From Brachypterus glaber (taxonomy: Eukaryota > Arthropoda > Insecta > Coleoptera > Kateretidae), in assembly GCA_958510825.1 (NCBI GenBank), contig OY294044.1:105500893-105564892 (forward strand): DNA of 64,000 nucleotides. The letters are read 5' to 3'. The translations under genes and the position numbers were made by a program. Each line of letters starts with the position of its first letter. Positions within the stretch are counted from its first letter, which is position 1. Positions 11,053-22,001 of this stretch are shown here, piece by piece. A model generated the notes under the pieces. It was not told the origin of the DNA. It did not search any database and saw only the letters and a list, made by a program, of their open reading frames with translations.

Positions 11053-12940
11053 CCGGGTAAAAAAGTTTTTGTATGATTTTGCATAGTTATGTATATATTA
11101 TATATGTAGATAATGTCTGGATTTTAACCATGTATGAATTTTGTATGATCATACATAATTACGCATAATTATGCATAATGTTAGGTCGGATTATGCATAA
11201 TTATACTTAATTTTAGGTACAAAAACTTTGTCGTGCATGGCCTTCGCCAAAATTTTAAATTTTATGCATGATCATGTATGTATGAATAAATAACACTAGG
11301 CAACAAACCGCAACTTTTTTTTACCCGATCAGAAAGTAAATTTTTCTTACTAATTCGAGGGCGTAGAATCCGAATCTGCCCTTAGAAAAATTCCAGCTTC
11401 TCACATTTTTGAGATACAAGTCCAGAAAATAAAAAAGTTTTTTTTTTCAAAATCTTTAAAAGAAAGAGTAGGATTTTGAAAATTTTAGGATATATTAATA
11501 TAAATAAAAATACGAGGAATTTAAAAAATCCATATGCGAAGGACCTGCTGCATGAAAAAGCAATAAAATTGAAGCATACAGTGTAAACTTTTTTTCCGAG
11601 CCCAAATATATATTTTTCTTATCAATTTAAAGGCGCAGAATCCGATTTTGACCTTAAAAAAAAACAGCACGTCTTATTTTTTTAACTTTAGTACAGGCAA
11701 CTATGCCAATTTAAAAATAATTTACAAAAACAATATTGCTTATTTTTTGTTTTTTTTTTTCGTTTTTTTTTTAATGGTTTTACATCATAAAAATATCACT
11801 TCATTAGTAAAGGACCGTATTACGTAACATATGTTTATATAGTTTATTTTTGAACCCCTAATGATTTTTTTAGCTTTTTTTAGCATGAGTACCTGGCACT
11901 AAGCTTGTCCCATTATGCACCCCTCTCCTCAAACCCCACCCCTACTTAGTTGTGTCACAGGATCAATTTTTTTTAATATTTTTTCCCTAGTACCTATCTC
12001 TACTTATTCTAACTATGAATTTAAAGTTTCCCTAATCGAAGTTAAATATATTTTAACTAATATTAAGTCGCCGAATCCAAATTTGTCCTCAGAATATTTT
12101 TATCTCCCATGATTTTAGAATCAGCAATCAGGGCAAGAAACCGTGTTGCCTAGTGCAATTAGACATAAGACATAATCAGAATCTCCCATGATTTTAAAAT
12201 AAAAGAGGGCTAAAATGATGATGTTTTGCCACTTTTGTCTTATTTTTCTCAGAAACCTGAGGTAGTAGAAACATTCTGAGGCAAGATTCGGTTTCAGCGA
12301 CCCAAACTTAGTTAAAAAACATATGACTGCAATCAGGGCAAGAAACCGTGTTGCCTAGTGCAATTAGACATAAGACATAATCAGAATGTGTTTATCTCCC
12401 ATGATTTTAAAATAAAAGAGGGCTAAAATAATGATGTTTTGCCACTTTTGTCTTATTTTTCTCAGAAACCTGAGGTAATAGAAACATTCTGAGGCAAGAT
12501 TCGGTTTCAGCGACCCAAACTTAGTTAAAAAACATATGACTGCAATCAGGGTAAGAAACCGTGTTGCCTAGTGCAATTAGACATAAGACATAATCAGAAT
12601 ATTTTTATCTCCCATGATTTTAGAATAAAAGAGGGCTAAAATAATGATGTTTTACCACTTCTGTCACATTTTTCTCAGAAACCTGAGGTAGTAGAAACAT
12701 TCGGAGATAAGATTCGGTTTTAGCGACCCAAACTTAGTTAAAAAGCATATGACTGAAATAAGGGCAAGAAACCGCGTTGCCTAGTGTAATTAGACATAAT
12801 TATGTATGATCATACCGGGTGAAAACTCATACATGGTCAAATTGGAGGCAATATCATACATTATTATGCATAATTATATCTACCTTATTTTAGGTAAAAT
12901 TAGACATAGTTATGCATAATCATACAAAAACTTTTTTTCA
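11053..12940. mobile_element. Word-repeat element (ATAATTATGCAT), split by a CACTA-like insertion
   Basis: The left end CCGGGTAAAAAAGTTTTTGT then ATGATTTTGCATAGTTATGT is inverted near the right end as CATAGTTATGCATAATCATA then CAAAAACTTTTTTTC. Both flanks of the inner element are packed with CATAATTATGCATAAT-type palindromic words. The original element would be about 390 bp; the rest (11294-12786) is a later insertion. Confidence 0.55.
11294..12786. mobile_element. CACTA-like non-autonomous element with amplified right end
   Basis: Begins CACTAGGCAACAAACCGC and ends GTTGCCTAGTG, flanked by TAA on both sides (11291-11293 and 12787-12789). CACTA ends with 3-bp duplications are typical of the CMC (CACTA/Mirage/Chapaev) group. 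The right part is a tandem array of about 210 bp, with the terminal motif GCAAGAAACCGTGTTGCCTA recurring near 12131, 12338, 12548 and 12763. A single-copy relative is at 36041-37143. No transposase is present. Confidence 0.65.
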
Positions 12941-13204
12941 AAATTTATTTATATATATTTAAAACATTTTTTTTTTAATATAGATATTTTATATGTCAAA
13001 AATGCCAAGTTCTAAACCCATAGATACAGAATTTACTCAAGCAGCAACATTTAAAATAGGTACTTGTTAATTTTAAAAATTTAATCAATCATTAACAAAA
13101 ACTATAATTAAGCAATTTAATAATAAAAACAATTAAGATTAATTGGATGGTGTTATGCATAAACGAAAACAATTATGAGATTGTAGTGCTTAAAATATTA
13201 ATTA

Positions 13205-14052
13205 CACAGGCCCACAAAAGAAAAAAAGTGGGATGTACTGGGGTTGAGACCTAACTATTCTTATGTATTTTGGGATGCTGAATACGAATCTGTCATAAAA
13301 AAGACACTTCGTCTGCTTATTTTGTTTCTACACTGAAAAAACTGTCTGGACTCACAAAAAAAAGTGGTCTGTGCTGTGGTTAAGACCCACTGATTCTTAT
13401 GTATTTTGGGATGCTGAACACGAATCTGCCATAAAAAAAGCCACTTCATGGGCTTATTTTGTATCTATACTGAAAAAACTGTCTGGGCCCACAAAAAAAG
13501 TGGTCTGTGCTGGGGTTGAGATCCAATTATTCTTATGTATTTTGGGATGTTGAACACGAATCTGTCATAAAAAATGCACTTCATCGGCTCATTTTTTTTC
13601 TATACTGAAAAAAGATTATGGGCCCACAAAAAAAAATAGTCGTCTGTGCCGGGGTTGAGACCCACCTATTCTTATGTATTTTGGGATGCTGAACACAAAT
13701 CTGTCATAAAAAAGGCACTTCATAGGCTCATTTTTTTCTACACTGGAAAAACTGTCTGGGGCCACAAAAAAAAGAGTGGTCTGTGCTGGGGTTTAGACCC
13801 ACCTATTCTTATGTATTTTGAGATGGTGAACAAGAATCTGTCATAAAAAATGGACTTCAATGGCTCATTGTTTTGTTACACTGAAATAATATGAGATTTT
13901 TACCATTTTAGACAGTTTTTTCAGTGTAGCAAAGAAATGAGCTGATGAAGTGCCTTTTTTATGACAGATTCGTGTTCAGCATCCCAAAATACATAAGAGT
14001 AGGTGGGTCTCAACCCCAGCACAGACCACTTTTTTTATTTTGTGGGCCTGTG
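13205..14052. mobile_element. CACAGG-ended element: five tandem units and one inverted unit
   Basis: Ends are CACAGGCCCACAAAA and its inverse, flanked by TTA on both sides (13202-13204, 14053-14055). The body has about five direct units of roughly 140 bp, each beginning near a CCCACAAAA word (near 13209, 13350, 13487, 13621, 13760) and carrying TATTCTTATGTATTTTG. A last unit is inverted (about 13908-14052), so each end is the same 140-bp block. CAC ends with a 3-bp target suggest the CMC group. Short frames inside are repeats of the unit, not genes. Confidence 0.7.
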
Positions 14053-14574
14053 TTATTAAACATTAATTAAAAATTGGGTTTCCAATCCCAAAACTAGATG
14101 AAACGTTGCAAGCACCCTGTCAAAACATCGGCACTAGCCATCTAGTTTGAAAATTTCAAACTGGGTGTTTTGTATGTTTTGTATGTTCTGTATCTTTAAA
14201 GCATTATATTCTACCAAAAAACTGTATATAACATTTTTTATAGAGCTTAGAAAGAGCTTTTATTTAAAATATAATTTTTTGAAATCGGATTATAAATATG
14301 TGAGATATGCTAAAAAAACCTTTTACTGCTTTAAACGCCAATATCTCAAAAACAATGCGTTTTAGGAAAACGATTATAACATTTTTTGACCAATTTAAAA
14401 TTATCTTTTATATAAGTGCTAAATTAACCAAATACAATAATATTTGCCTTAATTATAAACAAAAAAAGCTAAAAATAGGAGTTTTAGCCTATTTTTACCC
14501 CCTTACACCCAATCGTTTACCCCCAAAATCTAATCAGCTCTTCCGAATACAATAAGAAACAATATGCAAAAAAC
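14053..14574. other. AT-rich sequence, no recognised gene
   Basis: Two overlapping open frames (14147-14365, 14307-14555) are Lys/Phe/Tyr-rich translations of AT-rich DNA with no motif. The segment may be the diverged 5' part of the repeat that follows. Confidence 0.35.
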
Positions 14575-14621
14575 CGCAAGTCGATATCTCATGTAGAAAT
14601 GGAGTTAAAGAGTTTACACCG

Positions 14622-14653
<32 letters not shown>

Positions 14654-14805
14654 GGACACAAAAATTTTTTTTACTGATTTCGACTCAGAATGGTCTAAAA
14701 CGTCGAGAAATGTGAAAAAAACGTGGTCAAAGATTTTGAATTTTCGGCGAAGATTTCAATACATCGGCACTCTTAGTAGCACTAAGTGCCAATGTAATTT
14801 CGGTA
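14575..14805 (+). repeat. Dispersed (CAGA)n module with terminal hairpin, copy 1
   Basis: Contains (GACA)n at 14621-14653, then a conserved tail (TTCGACTCAGAATGGTCTAA, AACGTCGAGAAATGTGAAAA) and a hairpin sequence GGCACTCTTAGTAGCACTAA followed by GTGCC. An inverted copy with the same order lies at 31264-31445. The fixed order of microsatellite, unique block and hairpin looks like the 3' part of a retroposon; the parent family was not identified. Confidence 0.55.
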
Positions 14806-14809
14806 ACCG

Positions 14810-15152
14810 CCCAGACAGCACATAATAACTATTAGATATCCAGGGGATATACTTTCTGGATGTAGAATATATCCATTGGATAGCCTGAATAGCCTTTAGA
14901 TATCCCATGGACATCCGAATGAGATATCCAGTGGACATCTATTTTTTAACCTCCCTAAAGTATATCCACTAGATATCTATGAGATATCCACTAGATATCC
15001 ATGAGATATCCATCATGGATATCCAGTGGACATCCTGGATATAGGCGGACATTTGGATGTTCATGGGATATATAATGGCTATCCAGGCCATCCAATGGAT
15101 ATACCCTATATCCAGAAAGTATATCCCCTGGATATCTAATAGTTATTATGCG
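14810..15152. mobile_element. CCCAG-ended element with GATATCC-word interior, copy 1
   Basis: Left end CCCAGACAGCACATAATAAC then TATTAGATATCCAGG; the right arm is the inverse up to TAATAGTTATTATG, where the outermost bases are lost. The interior is almost wholly variants of GATATCCA(C/T)TGGATATCC. Copy 2 is at 42442-42719. Translated frames here are artefacts of the repeat. Confidence 0.65.
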
Positions 15153-16901
15153 TATCAAACAAGTGAAAATACTCAACAACTTGGTATTTCTTCGTCGGTG
15201 TCGGGATAACAAAATTATGCCTAAGTGTCTTACAGAATTATAAAGCCGCCCTCGACCACCGAGACCTTATTACAAACTTACATTTGGCAAAAATCGCATA
15301 ATGTAATTAAACTTGTCATTCAGAAAAGGACACTTAAGACCATTTTTTCAAAATGTTTTTTTTCTCGGATTTTGACTCTTCTGTTCTACATATAACACGC
15401 ATATTCCCTATTTAAATTTCACCTGTCAAAAAATGATAAGATGGTGAAAATCGAGGTCAAAATGCAGTCCAAAGATGGCCGTTTATGACGTTCATTTGGA
15501 AAATGTTAAGCCCTTTATGAACAATTTTAGTACTAATATATTACATATATTTGGAGAAGGGCATAAACAGCCGTTTTATATTAACTTAACTTTTCTATTA
15601 ATAATAACCTTTGGAAAAAAACACTGAAAAAGTACCATTTACGTACCTAAGTAAAGGAAGGCCTATTATTTACGAGATTATTTAATGTTATATAACAACT
15701 AAAATACGTGTTTTTTTTTTTTTTGATAAAATGTTAATTAAAAAATAAATAAATGCGTTTATTTCGAAAAGGGCATACAAGACCAATACATTTTGTTGAA
15801 TAAAACTCAAAACAGTAAGTTTGTACCTATCTAACAGAATACCTACAGTAAAAAACATAGATTACTAGAAAAAAAACTAGCAGTTTTGCCAAAGAACTTT
15901 TACCTCAAAAAGGAACATGATGAAATCTACCGTATGCTTTGTTTGAAGCGTGAACCAACTAGGGTGAGGGGCTGGTGGGGAGTGACTATTGTTTACCCTT
16001 AGTACGCGTAAAGAGATAGAAAGAATGTGTAAACTCACAGTCTAATGTCGTAAAATGACTGACAGGGGTACAGTGTTGCCGATTGGAAACATATACTTAT
16101 ATTTTATTGTAAATTTTAAGAAACATTAGTTCTGTATGAGTTTTATATGAACTAGTAGTTTAATTTTAATAGATTTAAATATACTATATTATTAAACATA
16201 ATTATAGTATACACAATAAAGTTTTTTACATTTTTAATTTAAGTATAATGATTTGAATTCATGATAAGGTGAAAACTACGCAACATCGCTACTAGGTAGC
16301 CTGAAAGTCGACTAGCGACATCTACATTTTACACCACAAAGCTGTATCGCGTTTCTGTTAGTAAATAAACAAACAAAAAGATGACACCTTCATAAACATT
16401 GGTCTGAAATTACTTCTTGAGGTAAAAGTTCTTTGAGTTTTTCTCAATGGACTACCGTCTATTTAGATTAGATAAAGAGAGAAGTTCTACAGAAAGAGAT
16501 AAAAGTATAATTATTATTGTTTTAAAATAAAATTATGCATATTTTAGGTAAAAATAACATTTTAGATTATATTTTAAATTACATTAAGGTAAGATATTTG
16601 TTTTTTTTTTTAAGTAAAACTATTTTTTTTTAATTTTTACACAGCTATGTGTACAGTAGGTCTAAAGTTTCCTAGGGGACTTATGACCTACTCCTTAATT
16701 TGACAGTCATTGATAATAAATACCCCGTTGTGTGTAAAGATTTTGTTCTTGTTTTTGTGTTTAATAAGCTGTTTTATGTATTCTTTAATAATTTTGCATA
16801 TAATGCACATTTTTTGTTGCACTGTGATAAAGTCCAAATATAATATTATTAGGGAATTTTCTTTTTGGGTTGGTATTGAAGACCTAAATTTATGTTGCCT
16901 A
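15153..16901. other. AT-rich sequence, no gene supported
   Basis: No recognisable coding exon. A weak inverted match (TTTTACCTCAAAAAG near 15900 and CTTGAGGTAAAAGTTCTTTG near 16418) hints at a decayed element with about 0.5 kb between the arms. The two overlapping frames near 16.7-17.0 kb are on opposite strands and uninformative until the LINE tail begins. Confidence 0.35.
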
Positions 16902-17296
16902 ACGTATTGGACTGCCCCAGATGTCCCTGTGGGGAAATACAAGATGTCCCACACATATTACTACAATGTTCTCAGTATCCGGAAGAAATCAATACTTTGT
17001 ATCACAAACTTAGTAAACATCTTAGCAGTCCAATAAATGTAGCTCAAATCCTAGGCAACCCCACGAATGCAGTAATTCAGATAGTAGTTAGCTTCTTAGA
17101 TGATATAGGCTTTAAACTTTAACCCGTCACCCCATCCCCACCTAATTTACCTTACTCCCACAGAAAGAAAACCAAGAACTCAAAACCTCACCCCGGACAA
17201 CGGCTTAAGAAAACAGGACCACTGGCCGATATGGTGCTTTTCCAAGACCAAGGCCAATAAAAGGATTAAGAAGAAGAAGAAGACGTATTGGACTGC
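16902..17296 (+). mobile_element. 5'-truncated LINE insertion with 14-bp target duplication
   Basis: ACGTATTGGACTGC occurs exactly at 16902-16915 and again at 17283-17296, bracketing about 367 bp. The insert ends in an AAG repeat tail (17265-17282) after GGCCAATAAAAGGATTAAG. It encodes the end of a LINE protein (16916-17122). The direct repeat and tail are the hallmarks of target-primed reverse transcription. Confidence 0.8.
16916..17122 (+). pseudogene. LINE polyprotein C-terminal zinc-knuckle fragment
   Basis: The frame reads CPCGEIQDVPHILLQC and continues to a natural stop after DDIGFKL. The C-x-C-G...H-x4-C arrangement is the C-terminal cysteine/histidine block found after RT/RNase H in I/R1-type LINEs. 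Only about 68 residues remain. The cysteine just upstream comes from the target site, so the apparent CPRC pair may be partly chance. The clade call is tentative. Confidence 0.65.
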
Positions 17297-17738
17297 TGTC
17301 CATTAAAGAAATTAAGCGTTTTTCGTATTTTCTGTAAAAAATATTTTGATTGTATGTGCCCTTTTCGGAATGATAAGTTCAATTGCATAATATATGCTTT
17401 ATGCATAACTCAATCCAAATTATGCTTCTATGATGTCGTTGGAGGATCCCATTAATTTGACATAATTTTACTATTAAAAATCCATTAAAATATTAAAATT
17501 ATTAAAAAAGTTATTGACTTTTTAAGCATTTCTAATATCGATGTAATTAATTATAAAAAAAGCCGTGAAGATATGTAATGCTTGGAATTCTAAAGTATAC
17601 TCCTCTCAGTTGCATGTATTTTTTTCCTCGTTTTCCTGATTTTATTTTAAACTTAATTTAGTTTTTTTGGGATATTTTTAATTTTTAGCTAGCCCTATAA
17701 CTTTTTTGTTTATTTAGGGGATTTTTTCAGACTTGATA
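17297..17738. other. AT-rich sequence, no gene supported
   Basis: It includes AAGCCGTGAAGATATGTAAT (17566), the inverse of a motif near 5440 (ACATATCTTCACGGCTT), so a dispersed repeat fragment is likely. Nothing else was recognised. Confidence 0.35.
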
Positions 17739-18396
17739 CCCAGACAGCACAAAGTGGATTAAAGAAATCTTAAAGATGTCGTAGCTCGTCATTTAAGACG
17801 TCTTAAGAACGTCGGTTTTCGCCGTTTATGCATCTTAAAGACGTCTTAACGACGCCGTATGTTACAAAAGGTAACATCTTTAAGACATATTTTTTAAGAC
17901 GCCTTGCTGACGCCTTGCACAAACGACTTTACAACATAATACCCCCTCCCATTTACGTTGCTAGGTCGTATTGATATAAAAAGCGTAATAAGAATTAGAA
18001 TGAGAGGTAATTTGTTTGTCAAAAAAAGATCTTAAAAAAATGTGTATTTTTTTATTTTTTTGAATTTTTTTTTGAAAAATTCTTTTTTGATTTTCGTAAA
18101 AAGAAAAAAAAATTAAAATAATTTATTTTTTATTTTTTTTGATTTTCAAAAAAGATCTTTAAAAAAATGTTATTTTTTTTTAATAGTTGATTGTGGTTAA
18201 TTTATTTTTATCGATGAGTATCGAAGCTAAGACGTCTTGTACGGATACTTAAAAGACATCTTATAGACATCATAATCAGATATCTTTTAAACATCCCTAA
18301 AAAGAAGTTCATAAGATATCCTTTTTATGTCTTTAGGCGTCCAGACATAATTAAGATCTAAAAAAGACGTCTTTAAGATATCATGTGCTGACTGGG
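17739..18396. mobile_element. CCCAG-ended element with AAGACGTCTTAA-word interior
   Basis: Left end CCCAGACAGCACAAAGTGG, right end TGTGCTGACTGGG, flanked by TA on both sides (17737-17738, 18397-18398). Near both ends the sequence is built from AAGACGTCTTAA-like words (TTAAGACGTCTTAAGAACGT, AAAAGACGTCTTTAAGATAT). The middle is an A/T-rich run. The terminal sequence is almost that of 14810 and 42442, but the interior words differ completely. Confidence 0.7.
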
Positions 18397-18448
18397 TAGG
18401 ATTGATCCCACGTATAACTTTTTGTTTTTGGGAGATTTTTTCATATTT

Positions 18449-18683
18449 GGGAACGTTCAAGTATTACGTAACGCAAATTGTACCAAAATTCATACACCCG
18501 GTTCTCGCGTTATTATAGATTATAGAGATTTCATATTTTGGCTACCCCCCAAACCTAGCACATCCCCTATTAGGGGGGGTAGCCAAAATATAAAATCTCT
18601 ACAGCCTTGAATAACGCGAGAACCGAGGTATGAAGTGCATGAATTTTGGTAAAATGTGCGTTACGTAATACTTGAACGTCCCC
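18449..18683. mobile_element. Hairpin MITE, GGGAACG family, 235 bp
   Basis: Ends are GGGAACGTTCAAGTATTACG and its inverse (CTTGAACGTCCCC), with TTT on both sides (18446-18448, 18684-18686). The whole body is a fold-back: GGTTCTCGCGTTATTATAGA is mirrored by AATAACGCGAGAACC, and TTTTGGCTACCCCCC by GGGGGGTAGCCAAAA. Confidence 0.7.
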
Positions 18684-19373
18684 TTTGGTACGATTATTCT
18701 TTTTAATAAAAGTAATTTTTCTTGAAAAAAATAAGTTGGTCGGAAATTTTTAATACCTATTTTAAATTTTTTAGCCCATTCATAAATATTTTAAAAATGA
18801 TCTGTAGGTAAAAAAAAATAAAACATTAAAAATAAAAAATGGTAAAAAAAATAATTAATTTGTTAGCAATTGAAGAGTATAAATTCTAAAGGGTCTATGT
18901 GCCAAAAAATATCAAATTGATAAAACCTTTATACATGTATAACACAAAATTAGATACACTGAACAACGAGCTGAACTATACACTGAACAATAGCGTAATT
19001 TATAACGTAATTAGGTTATAGTATACAACAATAAATAGTTGTATATCCGCCAACCACTATATATTGCATAGAATACAACAACAAAAAAGTCCAAACGTGT
19101 TCGGTATTTACAAATGAGTGCAGTTGTTTGATTTACAACTACGAACTGTTAAGCGATGAGGTTTTTCTTTATCACGCATAGAGAGAGCTGGGCGTGGCTT
19201 GCCAATCCGCAGGGTAGGATTTCCGACCCTTACTACGTCACGATCCTCGCTTCAAAACGCAGGCAATTCAGTTGACCCGTCCGTGCGGCTGGCTATAGCT
19301 GAACCTGGGGTGCGTCGCTCTCTACTGCGTTTCAAAATTTGGTGTAATGTATTTTAAATTCATCATAGAAACT
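18684..19373. other. AT-rich sequence containing a GC-rich hairpin
   Basis: The outer part is AT-rich with TATACAACAATAAATAGTTG-type runs. 19175-19332 is listed separately. AAAGGGTCTATGTG near 18887 partly mirrors AAGGGTCTATAGACCC near 20704, which may mark the outer ends of a larger decayed element. Confidence 0.35.
19175..19332. repeat. GC-rich hairpin-ended segment
   Basis: ACGCATAGAGAGAGCTGGGC on the left is mirrored by GCGTCGCTCTCTACTGCGT on the right. The 158 bp between are strikingly GC-rich compared with all flanking DNA. No A/B box promoter or tRNA fold could be recognised, and there is no open frame of note. Confidence 0.45.
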
Positions 19374-20430
19374 ACATATCAAGGGTCTAACCTTGGACCC
19401 CTATTATTCCTATTATTCATAAATGATCTGTCTGGATTTATTCAATGTCTATTTCTTCTTTTTGCAGATGATTTAAAACTTATGCTACAAATTACCGACA
19501 TAAAAGATTGCATTAGACTTTAAACAATTCTCAATGAATTAAACAGGTGGTGCACATTAAATAACCTAGAATTGAATATCTCAAAATGCAATGTTATGAC
19601 TTACACTCGCAAAAAAAACCTGTCGTATTTGATTATGCAATAAACTCTATAACTCTAGAAAGAATTTACAGCTTTAAAGATCTGTGCGTTATCTTTTCAA
19701 GTGATTTTTTATTTAAAGAGCACATTAATTATATATCTTCATCTTCAATGAAAACTGTTGGTTATATTATTCGAAACTGTAAGGAATTTAACAATGAACT
19801 TGCACTTAAAACACTGTACAACTCTTTTGTACGTTCTAGAATGGAGTACTGTGGTATTGTCTGGTCACCCTACTACCAGTCTCACAAACAGCAGCTTGAA
19901 ATAGTGCAAAAAAGGTATTTAAAGTTTTTATATCTTAGGGTCTCCGGCTCATATCCAGTGAGAAACCGAGATTATAATATACTATTATCTCAATTCAATT
20001 TTAATTCACTTGAAACTCGTAGGATAATATCAAGTATTAAATTTTTATATAACTTACTACATAATAAAATAGATTCTTCTTTCATTTTAAGTCAGTTAAA
20101 TCTTACAATTCCAAGAAATCCAAGGAATTCATTACCTTTTTACAACACCAATGCAAGAACTAATGCAGCATACTACTGTCCTATATTTGGTATGATGCAT
20201 AATTTTAATGAATATTGTTATGATTGTGATATAAATTTTGATAGTTTTAATAGTATTAAAAATATTATTATTTTAGGCATTTGGCCGCTTAATTAGCTTA
20301 ATTGTGTTTAATTATGTTTTAATTTTTTTTCTCATCTTTTATATATAGAATTTTTGTTATTTAGTTTTAAATTTAATTGTCCTGTAATTGGTTAGTCTGT
20401 TGGGCAATAAATATATTATTATTATCACAT
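19374..20430 (+). pseudogene. Decayed non-LTR reverse transcriptase, 3' half
   Basis: The first frame reads QGSNLGPLLFLLFINDLSGF, then FLLFADDLKLML, which are RT motifs B/C with the catalytic FADD. An in-frame stop follows CIRL, then a frameshift at a run of A near 19610. The main open frame (19586-20296) continues the C-terminal domain (YCGIVWSPYYQSHKQQLEIV, QKRYLKFLYLR). It ends with AATAAA near 20406 and a TATTATTATTATC tail. RT palm motifs upstream, the endonuclease and ORF1 are missing. Jockey/CR1-like by motif style. Confidence 0.8.
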
Positions 20431-21655
20431 GTAATTACATGTACATGCTTATCGTTGGGTATATTTATGCACATAAAAATTTTAGCCCAACTGCCTACTT
20501 TCAATATTTTGGCAAAACATTTATTAGAATCAGATGATTGTCGCCATCTTTATTAATCATCCTTCCTCAAAAAACTACAACAACGTTGTTGTATTATTAA
20601 ATAATATGGATACGTTATAATCGTAAAAATTGTATTATATAGGTACCTCAAACTTGTTACAACAACGTTTTGGTGTACTATTTTTAGATTTTTCAGTTTA
20701 TTAAAGGGTCTATAGACCCTACACTCTTCAATTAATAAGAATAAAAAATGGTTTGATATTTTAATATTTTTTCCTTTTTGTTTGGATTTGCGTTTTGTGT
20801 CAAAAAAATTGATTTGCAGCAAAAAAAAAAAAAAGTTTTAATCGGTAGATTGCAATCCATTGGCGGGTTGGTTACTTAACATTACTTACATTATTTTGCA
20901 ATTTTGACAATACATGTACAAATTTTGTTCGGTGAGACACCCCTCGTAAGGACTTTGGTACAGAAATGTTTGATTTTGGACAACATTTTTCTTTTTTCAG
21001 AGTTTGAAGTAAATATACCCCGAAATTAAGATAAAAATGAAAATGGGGGATTTATTTATAAAGCAACGGATATAATTTTTTTCTTTCGCTTCCGGTTTCG
21101 AATAAATATGTTTTTTTAATGGAACACCCAATAATTCTATGTTTAAAAAACTGATTGTTTTTTTTACTTTTTTTTCATTTTCATTTTTGTACTATAAAAA
21201 CGAGATATACATCATTTACCTTGTTTTTACTTAAAAAAATATAAAACTTATGTTAAAATAAAAATTTAATCATTTTCAGAGAATTAAAGTTAAAAAAAAA
21301 CGTTTTTTTGTGCCCTGAACTCCTATTTTTTAATGTCCCTGTAAACTTTATTTGCAAAGTATTTTTCCGCTATTTTTCTTATACCAAATTAATGATTTAC
21401 TTTGAAGTAAGTAAAAAGAAGTTAAATTATGTGTAAAAAAACATCACTTTTTATACATAGAATTTTTGGCTGAATTCAAAAATGTAAAAAATTACAGGGT
21501 GTTTCATTAAAAAAAAAACATAATTATGCTACTTCCGGAGAAACTAGAAGTAAAACAAAATATATATCCGCCATTTTATAGCCAATGTAAAATTATATAA
21601 ATCACCCAAGTTTCATTTTTATCGAACGAAGATTAATCTTAATTTTGGGGGTGGA
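20431..21655. other. AT-rich sequence with an inverted-repeat segment
   Basis: GAATAAATATGTTTTTTTAA then TGGAACACCCA near 21098 is mirrored by AGGGTGTTTCATT and ATAATTATG near 21497-21530. This outlines an inverted-repeat element of about 460 bp (roughly 21075-21540). No gene is visible. Confidence 0.45.
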
Positions 21656-22001
21656 CCAACGAACTAATAACTCTTCTCTTTAGAATAGGCATTTTATTCG
21701 TAAAAACTGACAAAAACGTCGACAACATAAACATTCCGTCTGTCTTACTCGCACATATTTTTTCTAACAGAGACAACAATACCAGTTACTGGTAATTGTT
21801 ATTGTTAAGGCCTGAATATACCTACTATCTTTCTTACTCGCACATATTTTTTCTAACAGAGACAACAATACCAGTTACTGGTAATTGTTATTGTTAAGGC
21901 CTGAATATACCTACTATTTGTTTACAAACAAACCGAGATGTTGGCGATACTTTATTTTAACGGTATGCCTATTCTAGAAAGAAGAGTTCTTAGTTCGTTG
22001 G
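21656..22001. mobile_element. MITE with 36-bp ends and a 6-bp target duplication, copy 1
   Basis: Left end CCAACGAACTAATAACTCTT then CTCTTTAGAATAGGCAT; the right end is the inverse. GGTGGA flanks both sides (21650-21655, 22002-22007). The interior carries an exact tandem duplication of about 83 bp (CTTACTCGCACATATTTTTT ... GGCCTGAATATACCTACTAT). Copy 2 is at 50287-50542. Six-base duplications are uncommon; the superfamily was not identified. Confidence 0.75.

Noticed and set aside
13261..13846. Several 60-66 residue frames
   Set aside because: They are translations of the 140-bp transposon unit and recur unit by unit, not independent genes.
14756..15212. Open frames rich in D/I/H/Y/P across the GATATCC elements
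   Set aside because: They come from the repeated word GATATCCA read in several frames on both strands (also 42310-42722).
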